From contig CAMLXE010000079.1 of the NCBI GenBank assembly GCA_946490455.1, positions 1-7,602 on the forward strand: DNA of 7,602 nucleotides. Reading direction: 5' to 3'. Below, piece after piece: positions 1-6,824 of this stretch. Both the position numbers and the translations under genes were made by a program. The notes under the pieces are model-generated. The model did no database searches. It had not been told where the DNA came from and saw only the letters and a list, made by a program, of their open reading frames with translations. Origin of the DNA: an uncultured Desulfovibrio sp. GTDB taxonomy: Bacteria; Desulfobacterota; Desulfovibrionia; Desulfovibrionales; Desulfovibrionaceae. The stretch's first letter is position 1, and the number at the start of each line of letters is the position of its first letter.

Positions 1-273
1 TGGGATCTTTCCATCGTACAATTCAAGACGTTGTGATTTAATAATAATTCTCTGCAACAATGAAAGACAGTGCCTCACACTTTGTGGACTAAGATGTTGT
101 AGTGAATTTCTAAATTCAATAACTCGCATTGTATTTATTGATTCAAGAGGTATATCGCCATAGAAATTCTCAATATACTTCCATCGATATCTATCTGTAT
201 CGATACTATGTTTTGTTCCCATTCCGATTCTTGAAGTTCTATAAATTTCCCATGCCTTGAAAAGTGTAATCAT
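1..273 (-). CDS. Tyrosine recombinase (phage-type integrase), N-terminal part, runs off the left edge
   Basis: The minus strand is open from an ATG at 273 to the window edge: 91 codons, no stop. The protein begins MITLFKAWEIYR and contains RYRWKYIENFYGDIPLESI, then FRNSLQHLSPQSVRHCLSLL. This is the pattern of the SAM-like core-binding domain of tyrosine recombinases: a helix with W and Y, a D/RW/IE/YGD/PL/I stretch, then a helix with SP(Q/E)(S/T)VR..LSLLQRI. The catalytic domain (R..HxxR..Y) would lie outside the window. The start is supported by GGAGGG at 277-282, and a stop in the same frame lies a few codons upstream. The protein therefore starts directly at the core-binding domain with no arm-binding domain, as in Xer- or Fim-type recombinases. 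Codon use is AT-rich (AGA, ATA, ATT), unlike every other gene here, which suggests transfer. It reads away from the porin remnant. Family call is confident; subtype and intactness are unknown. Confidence 0.82.
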   Translation of the reverse strand, partial: MITLFKAWEIYRTSRIGMGTKHSIDTDRYRWKYIENFYGDIPLESINTMRVIEFRNSLQHLSPQSVRHCLSLLQRIIIKSQRLELYDGKIP

Positions 274-395
274 ATTCCCTCCGTTATGGGTATATATGTA
301 TTTTCAAGACTCATTTACTGTTTGAAAAAAACTAGTACAAGAGCATTTGAAATTTTATTCAAAAATACAGAACTAGTCATATGTTATATACATAA
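274..395. promoter_or_regulatory. AT-rich recombinase upstream region with inverted repeats; candidate att/crossover region
   Basis: This non-coding stretch separates the recombinase start from the decapitated porin. It is very AT-rich and full of small symmetries. TTTGAA (346-351) faces TTCAAA (358-363) across six bases. TTTTCAA (301-307) faces TTGAAAA (322-328). TATGT (380-384) faces ACATA (390-394) across five bases. AACTAGT occurs twice in direct orientation, at 330-336 and 371-377. Arms of 5-7 bases around a 5-6 base spacer are the usual form of a tyrosine-recombinase core site, but AT-rich DNA produces such symmetries by chance and I cannot say which, if any, is used. The recombinase promoter should also lie here; I see no convincing -35/-10 pair. 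Confidence 0.35.
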
Positions 396-1790
396 ACCAA
401 GCTGTCGGCTTCTCAAGCCACGGACATTAAGGCTAAAGGAAGTTACCAGTTCGGTTTTGAAGGAGTACAAAGCTCCTTTACCGATCCCGACAATAACGAC
501 CGTTTTAAGGCTCATCAGCGTTTCCGTACCCAGATTGATCTGATCGCTTCTGAAAATCTGAAGGGCGTTCTTTTCTTCGAAATCGGTAAGACCCTTTGGG
601 GTAATGGTGACAGCAGTACTGCCGCTAGTGGTGCTGGTGGCGCTTATGGTACCGATGGTGTGAACGTCAAGACCCGTTATGCCTATGTTGACTGGGTTAT
701 CCCCCAGACTGACGTTCAGGTCCGCATGGGTCTCCAGCCCTTCGCTCTGCCCGGCTTCGTAGCCAACTCCCCCATCCTCGGTACGCCTGCTGATGGCGCC
801 GGTATCACTGTGTCCGCTCAGTTCACCGAAAACGTGGGCGCCAGCCTCTTCTGGATGCGTGCTACCAATCAGGAAGACAAGACCAACAATTACGAACATG
901 ATATCGTCGATATCGTGGGCTTGACCGTTCCTGTTACCTTTGATGGTGTGAAGGTAACTCCTTGGGCTATGGGCGCCTTTGTTGGCAAAGACAGTCTGGA
1001 TACCACCAATGGAGACCAGAATCGTATAGCTTCCGGTCTGCTTCCTGCGTGGAGCGTTGCTGGCAACGTTGCGCCTCTGACAGGTTCTGATGATGACAAC
1101 GGTAACGTCTGGTGGGTTGGCTTCACTGGTGAACTGACCATGTTCGATCCTATCCGCTTTGCTTGGGATGCCGGTTACGGTTCTGCTGACATGGGTTCTG
1201 TTGGTGGTTATGACCCCGAACGTTCCGGTTGGTATGTGGCTGCTCTCGCCCAGTACAAGATGGACTTTGTGACCCCCGGCCTGATGGTCTTCTACGCATC
1301 CGGTGATGACGACAATCCATTTGACGGCTCTGAACAGATTCCTACCATCGACGCCAGCTGGAACGCCGGTAGCTTCGGTTGGGATGGTAGCGTGTACGGC
1401 GCTTCCACCATCTGCGCTCTTGGCGATACCATTGCCGGTCTGTGGGGCGTTCAGCTGCGCTTCGACGACATCTCCTACATGGAAGATCTGAAGCACAAAC
1501 TCCGCTTCGCCTACTACACCGGTACCAACGATAGCGAACTGGTGAAGAAATACGGTGCCACGGTCGGTCTGAATGCTGCTCCCGGCAAGACCGGTCAGGG
1601 TCTCTACCTGACCGATAAGGACCATGCCTTCGAAGTCAACTTCGATACCGACTACAACATCTATGATAACCTGATCCTCACCGTGGAACTGGGTTACATC
1701 AACCTGGATATCGATTCCGACGTGTGGAACAAGAGCAGCCTTGAAGAAAATGGCTATAAGGCTGCTGCCATCCTGACCTACAACTTCTAG
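396..1790 (+). pseudogene. Outer-membrane porin of the Desulfovibrio trimeric type, lacking start codon and signal peptide
   Basis: One frame is open from just after a TAA at 393-395 to the TAG at 1788-1790. The product would be a general-diffusion beta-barrel porin of the outer membrane. The remnant reads TKLSASQATDIKAKGSY, so the tail of a signal peptide (…ASQA) is followed by the usual mature start DIKAKG at about 420. Further family-like segments are VLFFEIGKTLWGNG, the YAYVDW…VRMGLQPFALPG stretch and a C-terminal TYNF with the terminal Phe expected of barrel proteins. From 417 the mature part is about 457 residues, close to full length for the family, so only the 5' end is lost. No ATG, GTG or TTG occurs in frame before GTG 660, which would remove about 80 mature residues and lacks a signal peptide. 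Codon choice is strongly biased, as in highly expressed genes, and the frame is undamaged, so the loss is recent or the gene is kept as a silent cassette. An intrinsic terminator follows. Confidence 0.85.
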
Positions 1791-1817
1791 TTCAGGACAG
1801 CTCAAGCTGTAAGCTGC

Positions 1818-1849
1818 GGGGAAGGGACTTCGGTTCCTTCCCCTTTTTT
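1818..1849 (+). terminator. Strong intrinsic terminator of the porin gene
   Basis: An 11-bp stem (GGGGAAGGGAC, 1818-1828, with GTTCCTTCCCC, 1833-1843; one G-U pair) closes on a C(UUCG)G tetraloop. Six T residues (1844-1849) follow at once. It lies 28 bases after the porin stop. Its intactness fits a gene that was highly expressed until recently. Confidence 0.93.
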
Positions 1850-2293
1850 GTTATTGGGCACACGACGATCTTTCAAGCGAGATAGACAGGATGAGACAGC
1901 CCACCACAAAAGACTGTTCACTGAGGCACGCGCTTATCCTGATCCCTCTTTTGCTCAGTGTTTCAACTATGTTTCCACCCCTAAAAAACAATTCTGTCTA
2001 TTCTCTTAACAGCGCACCGATAACTTTTAGCCTTGGTTCCAGTTGTCAAAAAATAAAAAATGCCATTAACCCAACAGAGTTAACAGATAATAAGCGATTA
2101 TAGATCCTCGGTGCATACGTATCATCCAAACGACTCAACCAAGGTCTTTTTCTTTATTCAACGTGGTGTTTCTGAAAAACAAACTCACCGGTATTCGTCA
2201 CTAGACTTGTGGTTCCAGGCCTCTCTCTTGACGGAATTCGCCAAGTACGCAACAACAACAGAAACATTATTCTGCATCATAGAAGGATACCAT
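1850..2293. other. Intergenic region between porin terminator and ftsY; no gene seen
   Basis: I find no convincing gene here on either strand. A 70-codon frame at 1891-2103 has its ATG directly against an AGG, too close to act as a ribosome binding site, and its product resembles nothing I recognise. The part around 1980-2105 is AT-rich (for example the TAACAGATAATAAG stretch at 2081-2094) and is the likeliest place for the ftsY promoter, but no well-spaced -35/-10 pair stands out. TTGACG at 2228-2233 has no partner at 16-18 bases. Confidence 0.5.
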
Positions 2294-3781
2294 ATGGGCT
2301 TTTTTTCTTCTCTCAAACGACTGTGGCGATCCGACAAATCTGATGAAAGTGCAGAACACTCCGCTGCTTCTGCCTCTGCTTTGCCTGCTTCCGAAGAAAA
2401 TGCTTCTGAAGGAGCAACGTCCATAGATACTCCTCCCATCGGCAATTCTGCTCCAGCCACAAATACGGTATCTGATCAACCGGAGCCATCTTCTGAAAAG
2501 AAATTGCCCACTGCAGATATAGCCGATTCTCCCTCTGAATCTCATGCCTTACCTACCTTCTCTGCTTCTGCGGGCTGGCAGGAGCCGTTACTTGTTTCCT
2601 TACGCGAGGCCGAACCACGTCTGTCTGTCTGGCTTTCTCTTGCTCTGGAAGGCCTTGGTCCTGATGCACGCACAGGTGACGCTCTATGGGAGCGCATTCG
2701 CTTTCTGCTTATAGCCCTGGGGGCACCAAAGGATGAGGCAGAAAACTTTGTCCGGGATTTTGCAGCCTGGGCTGAACGTATGGAATATGAGGAAGTAGCC
2801 GACTTCCGCTCAGAATTACAGTATCGCCTTGCCCTGGCGCTCGAACTGGAAGATGAAGAAGATGAACGTAACCGCCTCTTCCTGAAACTCAATGAGGGGC
2901 TGGCCCGCACCCGTGAACATTTGGGAAAGGGACTGACTGCACTCTTCTCCAGTCATGGAGACCTGAATGAAGATTTCTGGGAAGAACTCGAGGAACTCTT
3001 CATCATGGCGGATATGGGTGTTGAAGCCGCTACGGGGCTGTGCAAACGCCTGCGTGAACGGGCCAGAGCAGCCTCAGCCAGAACACCTGAAGAACTTCGG
3101 CCACTGCTTGCAACCGAACTGGAAGCAATCTTCCGCATTCCTCGTCGTGTAGTTGCGGTCAACCCACCGGAAGTTGTGCTGGTAATTGGGGTCAACGGCG
3201 TAGGCAAGACCACGACCATCGCCAAACTTGCCTATCGCGCCCATATGCAGGGCAAAAAAGTTCTGCTTGCCGCAGCGGACACGTTCCGGGCTGCCGCAGT
3301 GGAACAGCTTGGTATCTGGGCCAAGCGGACAGGATCCGGCTTTCATTCCAAGGGCCAGAATGCTGATCCGGCAGCTGTTGCCTGGGAAAGTATGGATATC
3401 GCCATCAAGGGACATTACGACATTATCTTTATTGATACTGCGGGGCGGCTGCACACCAAGAGCAATCTTATGGATGAACTGACAAAAATTCGTGATGTCA
3501 TTGCCCGCAAACATCCCGGAGCACCGCACCGGAGCATTCTGGTAGTTGATGCAACCACGGGTCAGAATGCGTTGCAGCAGACAAAGATTTTCAAGGATGC
3601 CGCCGGAATTGATGAAATCATCCTGACCAAACTCGATGGGACTGCCAAGGGTGGGGTAGCTGTGGCCATTGCCATGCAGTATGGTCTCCCCATTACCTAT
3701 GTTGGACTGGGGGAAAAGATGGAAGATCTTCGTCCCTTCAATGGTGATGACTTCGCGAAAGCGCTGCTTGGACAGGACTGA
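2294..3781 (+). CDS. ftsY: Signal recognition particle receptor FtsY
   Basis: SRP-family GTPase that docks the SRP (Ffh/4.5S RNA)-ribosome complex at the inner membrane, next to SecYEG, for co-translational insertion of membrane proteins. The product is 495 residues. It starts MGFFSSLKRLW, a short basic amphipathic segment suited to membrane contact. A Ser/Ala/Glu-rich low-complexity stretch (about 13-92) and a charged, probably helical stretch (about 94-195) follow. The NG core runs from about 197: N domain (LNEGLARTREHLGKGL), then P-loop GVNGVGKTTT (299-308), DTFRAAA (329-335), DTAGR (381-385), TKLDGTAKGG (445-454) and GLGEKMEDLRPF (471-482). All GTPase motifs are intact. ATG 2294 is chosen because AGAAGG lies at 2281-2286 and the N-terminus fits the family. 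The frame stays open upstream to an ATG at 2111, but that segment has no Shine-Dalgarno and no family character. It is probably monocistronic; the next gene starts 341 bases on. Confidence 0.96.
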   Translation: MGFFSSLKRLWRSDKSDESAEHSAASASALPASEENASEGATSIDTPPIGNSAPATNTVSDQPEPSSEKKLPTADIADSPSESHALPTFSASAGWQEPLLVSLREAEPRLSVWLSLALEGLGPDARTGDALWERIRFLLIALGAPKDEAENFVRDFAAWAERMEYEEVADFRSELQYRLALALELEDEEDERNRLFLKLNEGLARTREHLGKGLTALFSSHGDLNEDFWEELEELFIMADMGVEAATGLCKRLRERARAASARTPEELRPLLATELEAIFRIPRRVVAVNPPEVVLVIGVNGVGKTTTIAKLAYRAHMQGKKVLLAAADTFRAAAVEQLGIWAKRTGSGFHSKGQNADPAAVAWESMDIAIKGHYDIIFIDTAGRLHTKSNLMDELTKIRDVIARKHPGAPHRSILVVDATTGQNALQQTKIFKDAAGIDEIILTKLDGTAKGGVAVAIAMQYGLPITYVGLGEKMEDLRPFNGDDFAKALLGQD

Positions 3782-3971
3782 CTCCGTCTCCTGCGGATAA
3801 GCGTATTGCGTCTGAGCTGTTGGTGCTCTCAGGAAACAGAGCCGGGTAGCTCAATATCATCAAAAGCCATGACAAATGCTCAGGACACCCCCTTACCTGG
3901 CAAGAACAGAGGGGTATGCCATTTCCCTGATGCCATGCCTCCAGTCAAGACAGGCTGACGATAAGAAGAAA

Positions 3972-4004
3972 GCAGGTACGGCGGAACTGTTATGCCGTAC
4001 CTGC
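3972..4004 (-). terminator. Perfect 11-bp inverted repeat, terminator-like on the minus strand
   Basis: GCAGGTACGGC (3972-3982) and GCCGTACCTGC (3994-4004) pair perfectly around an 11-base loop. On the plus strand the stem is followed by ATACCC, with no T-run. On the minus strand it is followed by a pyrimidine/T-rich tract (TTTCTTCTTATC, complement of 3960-3971), as in an intrinsic terminator. No minus-strand gene lies nearby, so it may block antisense transcription into ftsY, end an unrecognised minus-strand RNA, stabilise the ftsY mRNA 3' end, or serve as a protein-binding palindrome. The inverted repeat is certain; its role is inferred. Confidence 0.45.
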
Positions 4005-4064
4005 ATACCCAGCAGAGAATCATTTTTGAAGGCAGAAAAGATACTGCCTCAGCCCCTGAACATA

Positions 4065-4094
4065 TTGATGGTAAAAACGAGTGGCTCCCATAAA
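4065..4094 (+). promoter_or_regulatory. Possible sigma-70-type promoter for ade
   Basis: TTGATG (4065-4070) and CATAAA (4089-4094) are 18 bases apart, each matching four of six consensus positions. A start near 4100 would leave a short leader ending in the ade Shine-Dalgarno at 4111-4116. This rests on sequence match only and is weak. Confidence 0.28.
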
Positions 4095-4122
4095 ACACTA
4101 CACAGCTCACGAGGAGTGCGGC

Positions 4123-5859
4123 ATGTATGATCTGGAATCGATTGAAAATCTTGTAGATATGGCTGCCGGTCGCAAGCCGGCTGATCTGCTGATCTGCAAC
4201 GCGCGTGTAGTGGACGTATTCAGCGGCAAAATTATTGAAACACCTGTCAGCGTGGGCGATGGAAAGATTCTGGGATTTGCCCATACCGAGGCCCGCAGAA
4301 CAATCGATGCTGAAGGAAGATACTTGCTGCCTGGCCTGATTGATGCCCACATTCATATCGAATCAAGCATGGCCAGTCCGACTCGTTTTGCCGAGCTTGT
4401 ACTCCCTCACGGGACTACCTCTGTCATTGCCGACCCACACGAGATTGCCAATGTCCACGGCATGGATGGAATTCGCTATATTCTTGAAAACGGACGGCAT
4501 CTGCCATTGAACATCTATATTTCCCTGCCATCCTGTGTCCCTGCCACTCCCTTTGAAGACTCAGGTGCGACTCTGAGTGCAGAAGATCTGGAAGAACTCA
4601 TTGATGATCCCCATGTCAGCGGTATTGGTGAAGTCATGAATTTTCCCGGCGTGGTTGCTGCGGATTATGATGTACTGGCCAAGGTACAACTGGGTATCAG
4701 CCACGGGAAAACCGTCGACGGACACGCCCCCGGGCTCCTGGGAAAAGACCTGGATGCCTATATTGTCACCGGAATCACCACTACGCATGAATGCTCCACT
4801 CTGGAAGAAATGGAAGCCAATCTTCAGCGTGGTTCCTATGTGCTGATCCGAGAAGGTTCTGCTGCCAAAAACCTTGCTGCCCTGCTCCCAGGGGTGACGG
4901 CCGCCAATGCCCGTCGCTGTGCTTTCTGCTGTGACGACCGCCACACGGAAGACATTGTCCGTGAAGGGCATATGGACAACCATCTTCGTCTGGCCGTGTC
5001 TCTGGGTATGGATCCGGTTCAGGCCATCACCTTATGTACATTGAACGCTGCGGAATGTTTCGGCCTCAAGAATAAGGGAGCTATCGCACCTGGCCGGGAT
5101 GCTGACTTTCTGCTTGTGGATGACTTACGGGATTTTCGTGTTCATAGCGTCTATGCTGCCGGCAAGATGGTGGCGAAAGACGGGCAGATGACCATACAGA
5201 TGGCCGAAGCCAACGCGGCAACGCCAGCCCATTCTGTCCATATTGCGCCTCTCACAGAAACAACCCTCGACATGCCCATCTCTACCGGCAAGGCTCGAGT
5301 TATCCTTATTCAGCCCCACTCTCTGCTCACACCGCAGGTCATTCGTTCTGTACATACCGATAAAGCGGGACTCTTCCAGTGCGCTCTGAATCCGGGTCTG
5401 ACCAAACTTGCCGTTATTGAACGGCACAAGGCCAGCGGGAAAATTGGTCTTGGTCTGCTTGAAGGCTACAACCTGACCGGAGGAGCCATTGGTACCACTA
5501 TTGCCCACGATTCGCATAACATCGTGGTGGCTGGTGACAGTGATGATGCCATCCGTACTGTTGTTAATGAGCTGAAACGCATTGACGGCGGTGTAGCCAT
5601 GCTGGCAGGAGGAAAACTCTACAGTCTTTCCCTGCCCATAGCCGGCCTGCTCTCCAACGAAGATCCACAAAAGGTAGCTTCAACTCTTGGTGACATGCTG
5701 CATGTAGCGCACCGGACACTCCGCATTCCCGAGACGGTGGAACCCTTTATGACGCTGAGTTTCATGGCGCTGCCCGTCATTCCTGAACTGAAGCTCACGG
5801 CACGAGGACTTTTCAATGTGAATGAGTTTTCCTTTGTGGATCTGGCTGTTGAAGAATGA
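4123..5859 (+). CDS. ade: Adenine deaminase (amidohydrolase superfamily)
   Basis: Cytoplasmic, metal-dependent deamination of adenine to hypoxanthine plus ammonia, feeding purine salvage. The product is 578 residues, the normal length for Ade/AdeC. Metal and active-site motifs of the amidohydrolase fold are all visible: DAHIHIESS (74-82, HxH), DPHE (104-107), GEVMNFPG (from 169, with E170), GHAPG (200-204), THECS (221-225) and FCCDDRHT (268-275). A C-terminal adenine-deaminase domain follows, including IAHDSHNIVVAGD (around 460-472). The start at 4123 is favoured by GAGGAG (4111-4116), six bases from the ATG. An in-frame ATG at 4081 would add 14 residues without a ribosome binding site. It lies alone between ftsY and thiE with gaps on both sides, so it is probably its own transcription unit. 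Nothing is missing or unusual. A related amidohydrolase is less likely given the ordered Ade motifs and the C-terminal domain. Confidence 0.95.
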   Translation: MYDLESIENLVDMAAGRKPADLLICNARVVDVFSGKIIETPVSVGDGKILGFAHTEARRTIDAEGRYLLPGLIDAHIHIESSMASPTRFAELVLPHGTTSVIADPHEIANVHGMDGIRYILENGRHLPLNIYISLPSCVPATPFEDSGATLSAEDLEELIDDPHVSGIGEVMNFPGVVAADYDVLAKVQLGISHGKTVDGHAPGLLGKDLDAYIVTGITTTHECSTLEEMEANLQRGSYVLIREGSAAKNLAALLPGVTAANARRCAFCCDDRHTEDIVREGHMDNHLRLAVSLGMDPVQAITLCTLNAAECFGLKNKGAIAPGRDADFLLVDDLRDFRVHSVYAAGKMVAKDGQMTIQMAEANAATPAHSVHIAPLTETTLDMPISTGKARVILIQPHSLLTPQVIRSVHTDKAGLFQCALNPGLTKLAVIERHKASGKIGLGLLEGYNLTGGAIGTTIAHDSHNIVVAGDSDDAIRTVVNELKRIDGGVAMLAGGKLYSLSLPIAGLLSNEDPQKVASTLGDMLHVAHRTLRIPETVEPFMTLSFMALPVIPELKLTARGLFNVNEFSFVDLAVEE

Positions 5860-5938
5860 AACCATCTTCTTTCACACGAAAAACAGTCCAAACTGGACAC
5901 ATGGGAAACGATACCAGTCAATGAAACGGTGTTATTTC

Positions 5939-5961
5939 AAACAGACAGGCATTCTGTTTTC
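5939..5961 (+). terminator. Weak candidate terminator after ade
   Basis: AAACAGA (5939-5945) and TCTGTTT (5953-5959) form a 7-bp, AT-rich stem around a 7-base loop, running into a short T-run at the stem end. It lies about 80 bases past the ade stop. The stem is weak and the T-run is mostly inside it. Confidence 0.25.
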
Positions 5962-6022
5962 AGACTCAACCAGACATTGTGTTTATTACCTATTGCTACC
6001 AATGTATTTGAACCTCAGTTGA

Positions 6023-6126
6023 CCGAATCATACAGATCGTGCCGAATCAGGCCGTAAGGCCATGATTACAGTCCGGACGTAATCTTTTCCAGTAACCTGC
6101 AATCATAGAATCCCTTTCAAAAGGAT
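6023..6126 (+). promoter_or_regulatory. Structured thiE leader with mutually exclusive hairpins
   Basis: Segment TGATT (6063-6067) can pair with several partners. In hairpin 1 it pairs with AATCA (6045-6049), stacking on GGCC (6050-6053)/GGCC (6058-6061) with a one-base bulge and a GTAA loop. In hairpin 2, GATTAC (6064-6069) pairs with GTAATC (6079-6084) around GTCCGGAC. ATGATT (6062-6067) also matches AATCAT at 6101-6106 and at 6026-6031. Separately, ATCC/TT (6110-6116) can pair with AAGGAT (6121-6126), covering the thiE Shine-Dalgarno. CCGAATCA is repeated at 6023-6030 and 6042-6049. I see no TPP-riboswitch core (CUGAGA, ACCUGAU). Pairings were read by eye; regulation is inferred. Confidence 0.35.
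6064..6088 (+). terminator. Terminator-like hairpin ahead of thiE (possible attenuator)
   Basis: GATTAC and GTAATC, extended inward by GT/AC past a bulged A, give an 8-bp stem closed by a CCGG loop. TTTT (6085-6088) follows directly. It sits 45 bases before the thiE start. It could end the upstream ade transcript or act as a conditional attenuator, since the competing hairpin at 6045-6067 uses the same bases. The stem is only moderately stable and the T-run is short. Confidence 0.35.
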
Positions 6127-6132
6127 CACTTC

Positions 6133-6774
6133 ATGCCCAGACTTTTACCCGGAACCAGTCCTGAAACATGTCTCTATGCGCTTACCGATGACAATCTGTC
6201 TCTGGGACGTCCTGTCCTCGAGGTTGCCCAGGCTCTTCTCGATTCAGGTATCAAGATTCTGCAATATAGAGAAAAAGACAAGAAAGCTGGCCTGATGCTC
6301 AAAGAATGTCTTGCACTGCGCGAGATGACCCGGGCTGCCGGAGCCTGTTTTATCGTGAACGATCATGTGGATATTGCCATTCTCTGCGAAGCGGACGGCG
6401 TTCATGTGGGGCAGGATGACCTTCCTGTACCGGCTGTGCGGCGTCTGGTGGGGCCAGACATGATTATCGGCCTGTCCACCCATTCCCCGGAACAGGCAAA
6501 AGCAGCTATTGCCGCTGGTGCAGACTATATCGGCGTTGGCCCCATTTATGCCACCAAGACCAAAAAAGACGTTTGCGCTCCCGTAACTCTTGACTATCTG
6601 GACTGGGTTGTCGCCAACATTCAGCTGCCCTTTGTGGCCATTGGCGGAATCAAACGGCACAATATCGGCGAAGTGACCCGCCATGGGGCACGCTGTTGTG
6701 CCCTGGTTTCCGAGCTGGTTGGAGCACCAGACATTCAGGCCAGAGTTGCAGAAGTTCGCAAGGCCATGTGCTAG
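6133..6774 (+). CDS. thiE: Thiamine phosphate synthase ThiE
   Basis: Cytoplasmic enzyme that joins HMP-pyrophosphate to the thiazole phosphate, giving thiamine monophosphate and pyrophosphate, the coupling step of thiamine synthesis. The product is 213 residues, the usual size for this TIM-barrel family. Motifs appear in the expected order: ALTDDNL (16-22), QYREKD (44-49, for Q-L/Y-R-x-K), FIVNDHVDIA (73-82), ADGVHVGQDDLP (87-98), GLSTHS (113-118), GADYIGVGPIYATKTKKD (129-146) and PFVAIGGI (166-173). The QxREK, ND, HVGQxD and GPxxxTxTK signatures favour true ThiE over the TenI paralogue. ATG 6133 is preceded by AAGG (6121-6124) at eight bases. Other thiamine genes are not adjacent, so it works with partners elsewhere. 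Its leader is structured (see 6023-6126), and a hairpin follows the stop. Confidence 0.95.
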   Translation: MPRLLPGTSPETCLYALTDDNLSLGRPVLEVAQALLDSGIKILQYREKDKKAGLMLKECLALREMTRAAGACFIVNDHVDIAILCEADGVHVGQDDLPVPAVRRLVGPDMIIGLSTHSPEQAKAAIAAGADYIGVGPIYATKTKKDVCAPVTLDYLDWVVANIQLPFVAIGGIKRHNIGEVTRHGARCCALVSELVGAPDIQARVAEVRKAMC

Positions 6775-6781
6775 ACCTTAA

Positions 6782-6824
6782 GGAGCCATGCAGACACAAT
6801 TTCCAGTCTGCACGGCTCCATTTG
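6782..6824 (+). terminator. Probable thiE terminator hairpin
   Basis: GGAGCC plus TGCAGAC (6782-6787, 6789-6795) pair with GTCTGCA plus GGCTCC (6806-6812, 6814-6819): 13 pairs with one A-C mismatch and a 10-base loop. The tail is only ATTTGT, a poor U-tract. It starts seven bases after the thiE stop, which supports a role at the end of that transcript, either as terminator or as 3'-end protection. Confidence 0.6.

Larger units (their letters stand above)
3782..4122. other. ftsY-ade intergenic region; no gene seen
   Basis: I see no supported gene in this 341-base gap. A weak hairpin lies soon after ftsY (CTGAG 3812-3816 with CTCAG 3828-3832), but no T-run follows, so ftsY has no clear intrinsic terminator. 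The gap holds a perfect 11-bp inverted repeat (3972-4004, listed separately), a short one (AGGCAG 4030-4035 with CTGCCT 4044-4049) and a possible ade promoter. I saw no purine-riboswitch-like arrangement ahead of ade. Confidence 0.5.

Noticed and set aside
1..420. tRNA gene as integration target for the recombinase
   Set aside because: No tRNA-like T-loop or acceptor sequence is visible next to the recombinase. The boundary falls in the porin instead.
286..543. 85-codon plus-strand frame across the recombinase upstream region and the porin 5' part
   Set aside because: It crosses the composition boundary, reads the porin in the wrong frame and has no ribosome binding site. It does not supply a fused start for the porin, whose frame is different.
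384..1805. 473-codon open frame on the minus strand opposite the porin
   Set aside because: It lies exactly antisense to the porin and arises from the porin's strong codon bias. Its product has no recognisable motif, and its supposed start overlaps the porin's 3' end.
1891..2103. 70-codon plus-strand frame with a hydrophobic stretch near its start
   Set aside because: The only purine-rich site touches the ATG directly and the product resembles nothing known. It is probably chance in AT-rich non-coding DNA.
2111..2293. Possible longer N-terminus for FtsY from an upstream ATG
   Set aside because: There is no Shine-Dalgarno at 2111, and the extra 61 residues have no family character. ATG 2294 has AGAAGG and a typical FtsY amphipathic start.
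5860..6132. TPP riboswitch ahead of thiE
   Set aside because: I looked for the conserved CUGAGA and ACCUGAU segments on both strands and did not find them in a suitable arrangement.
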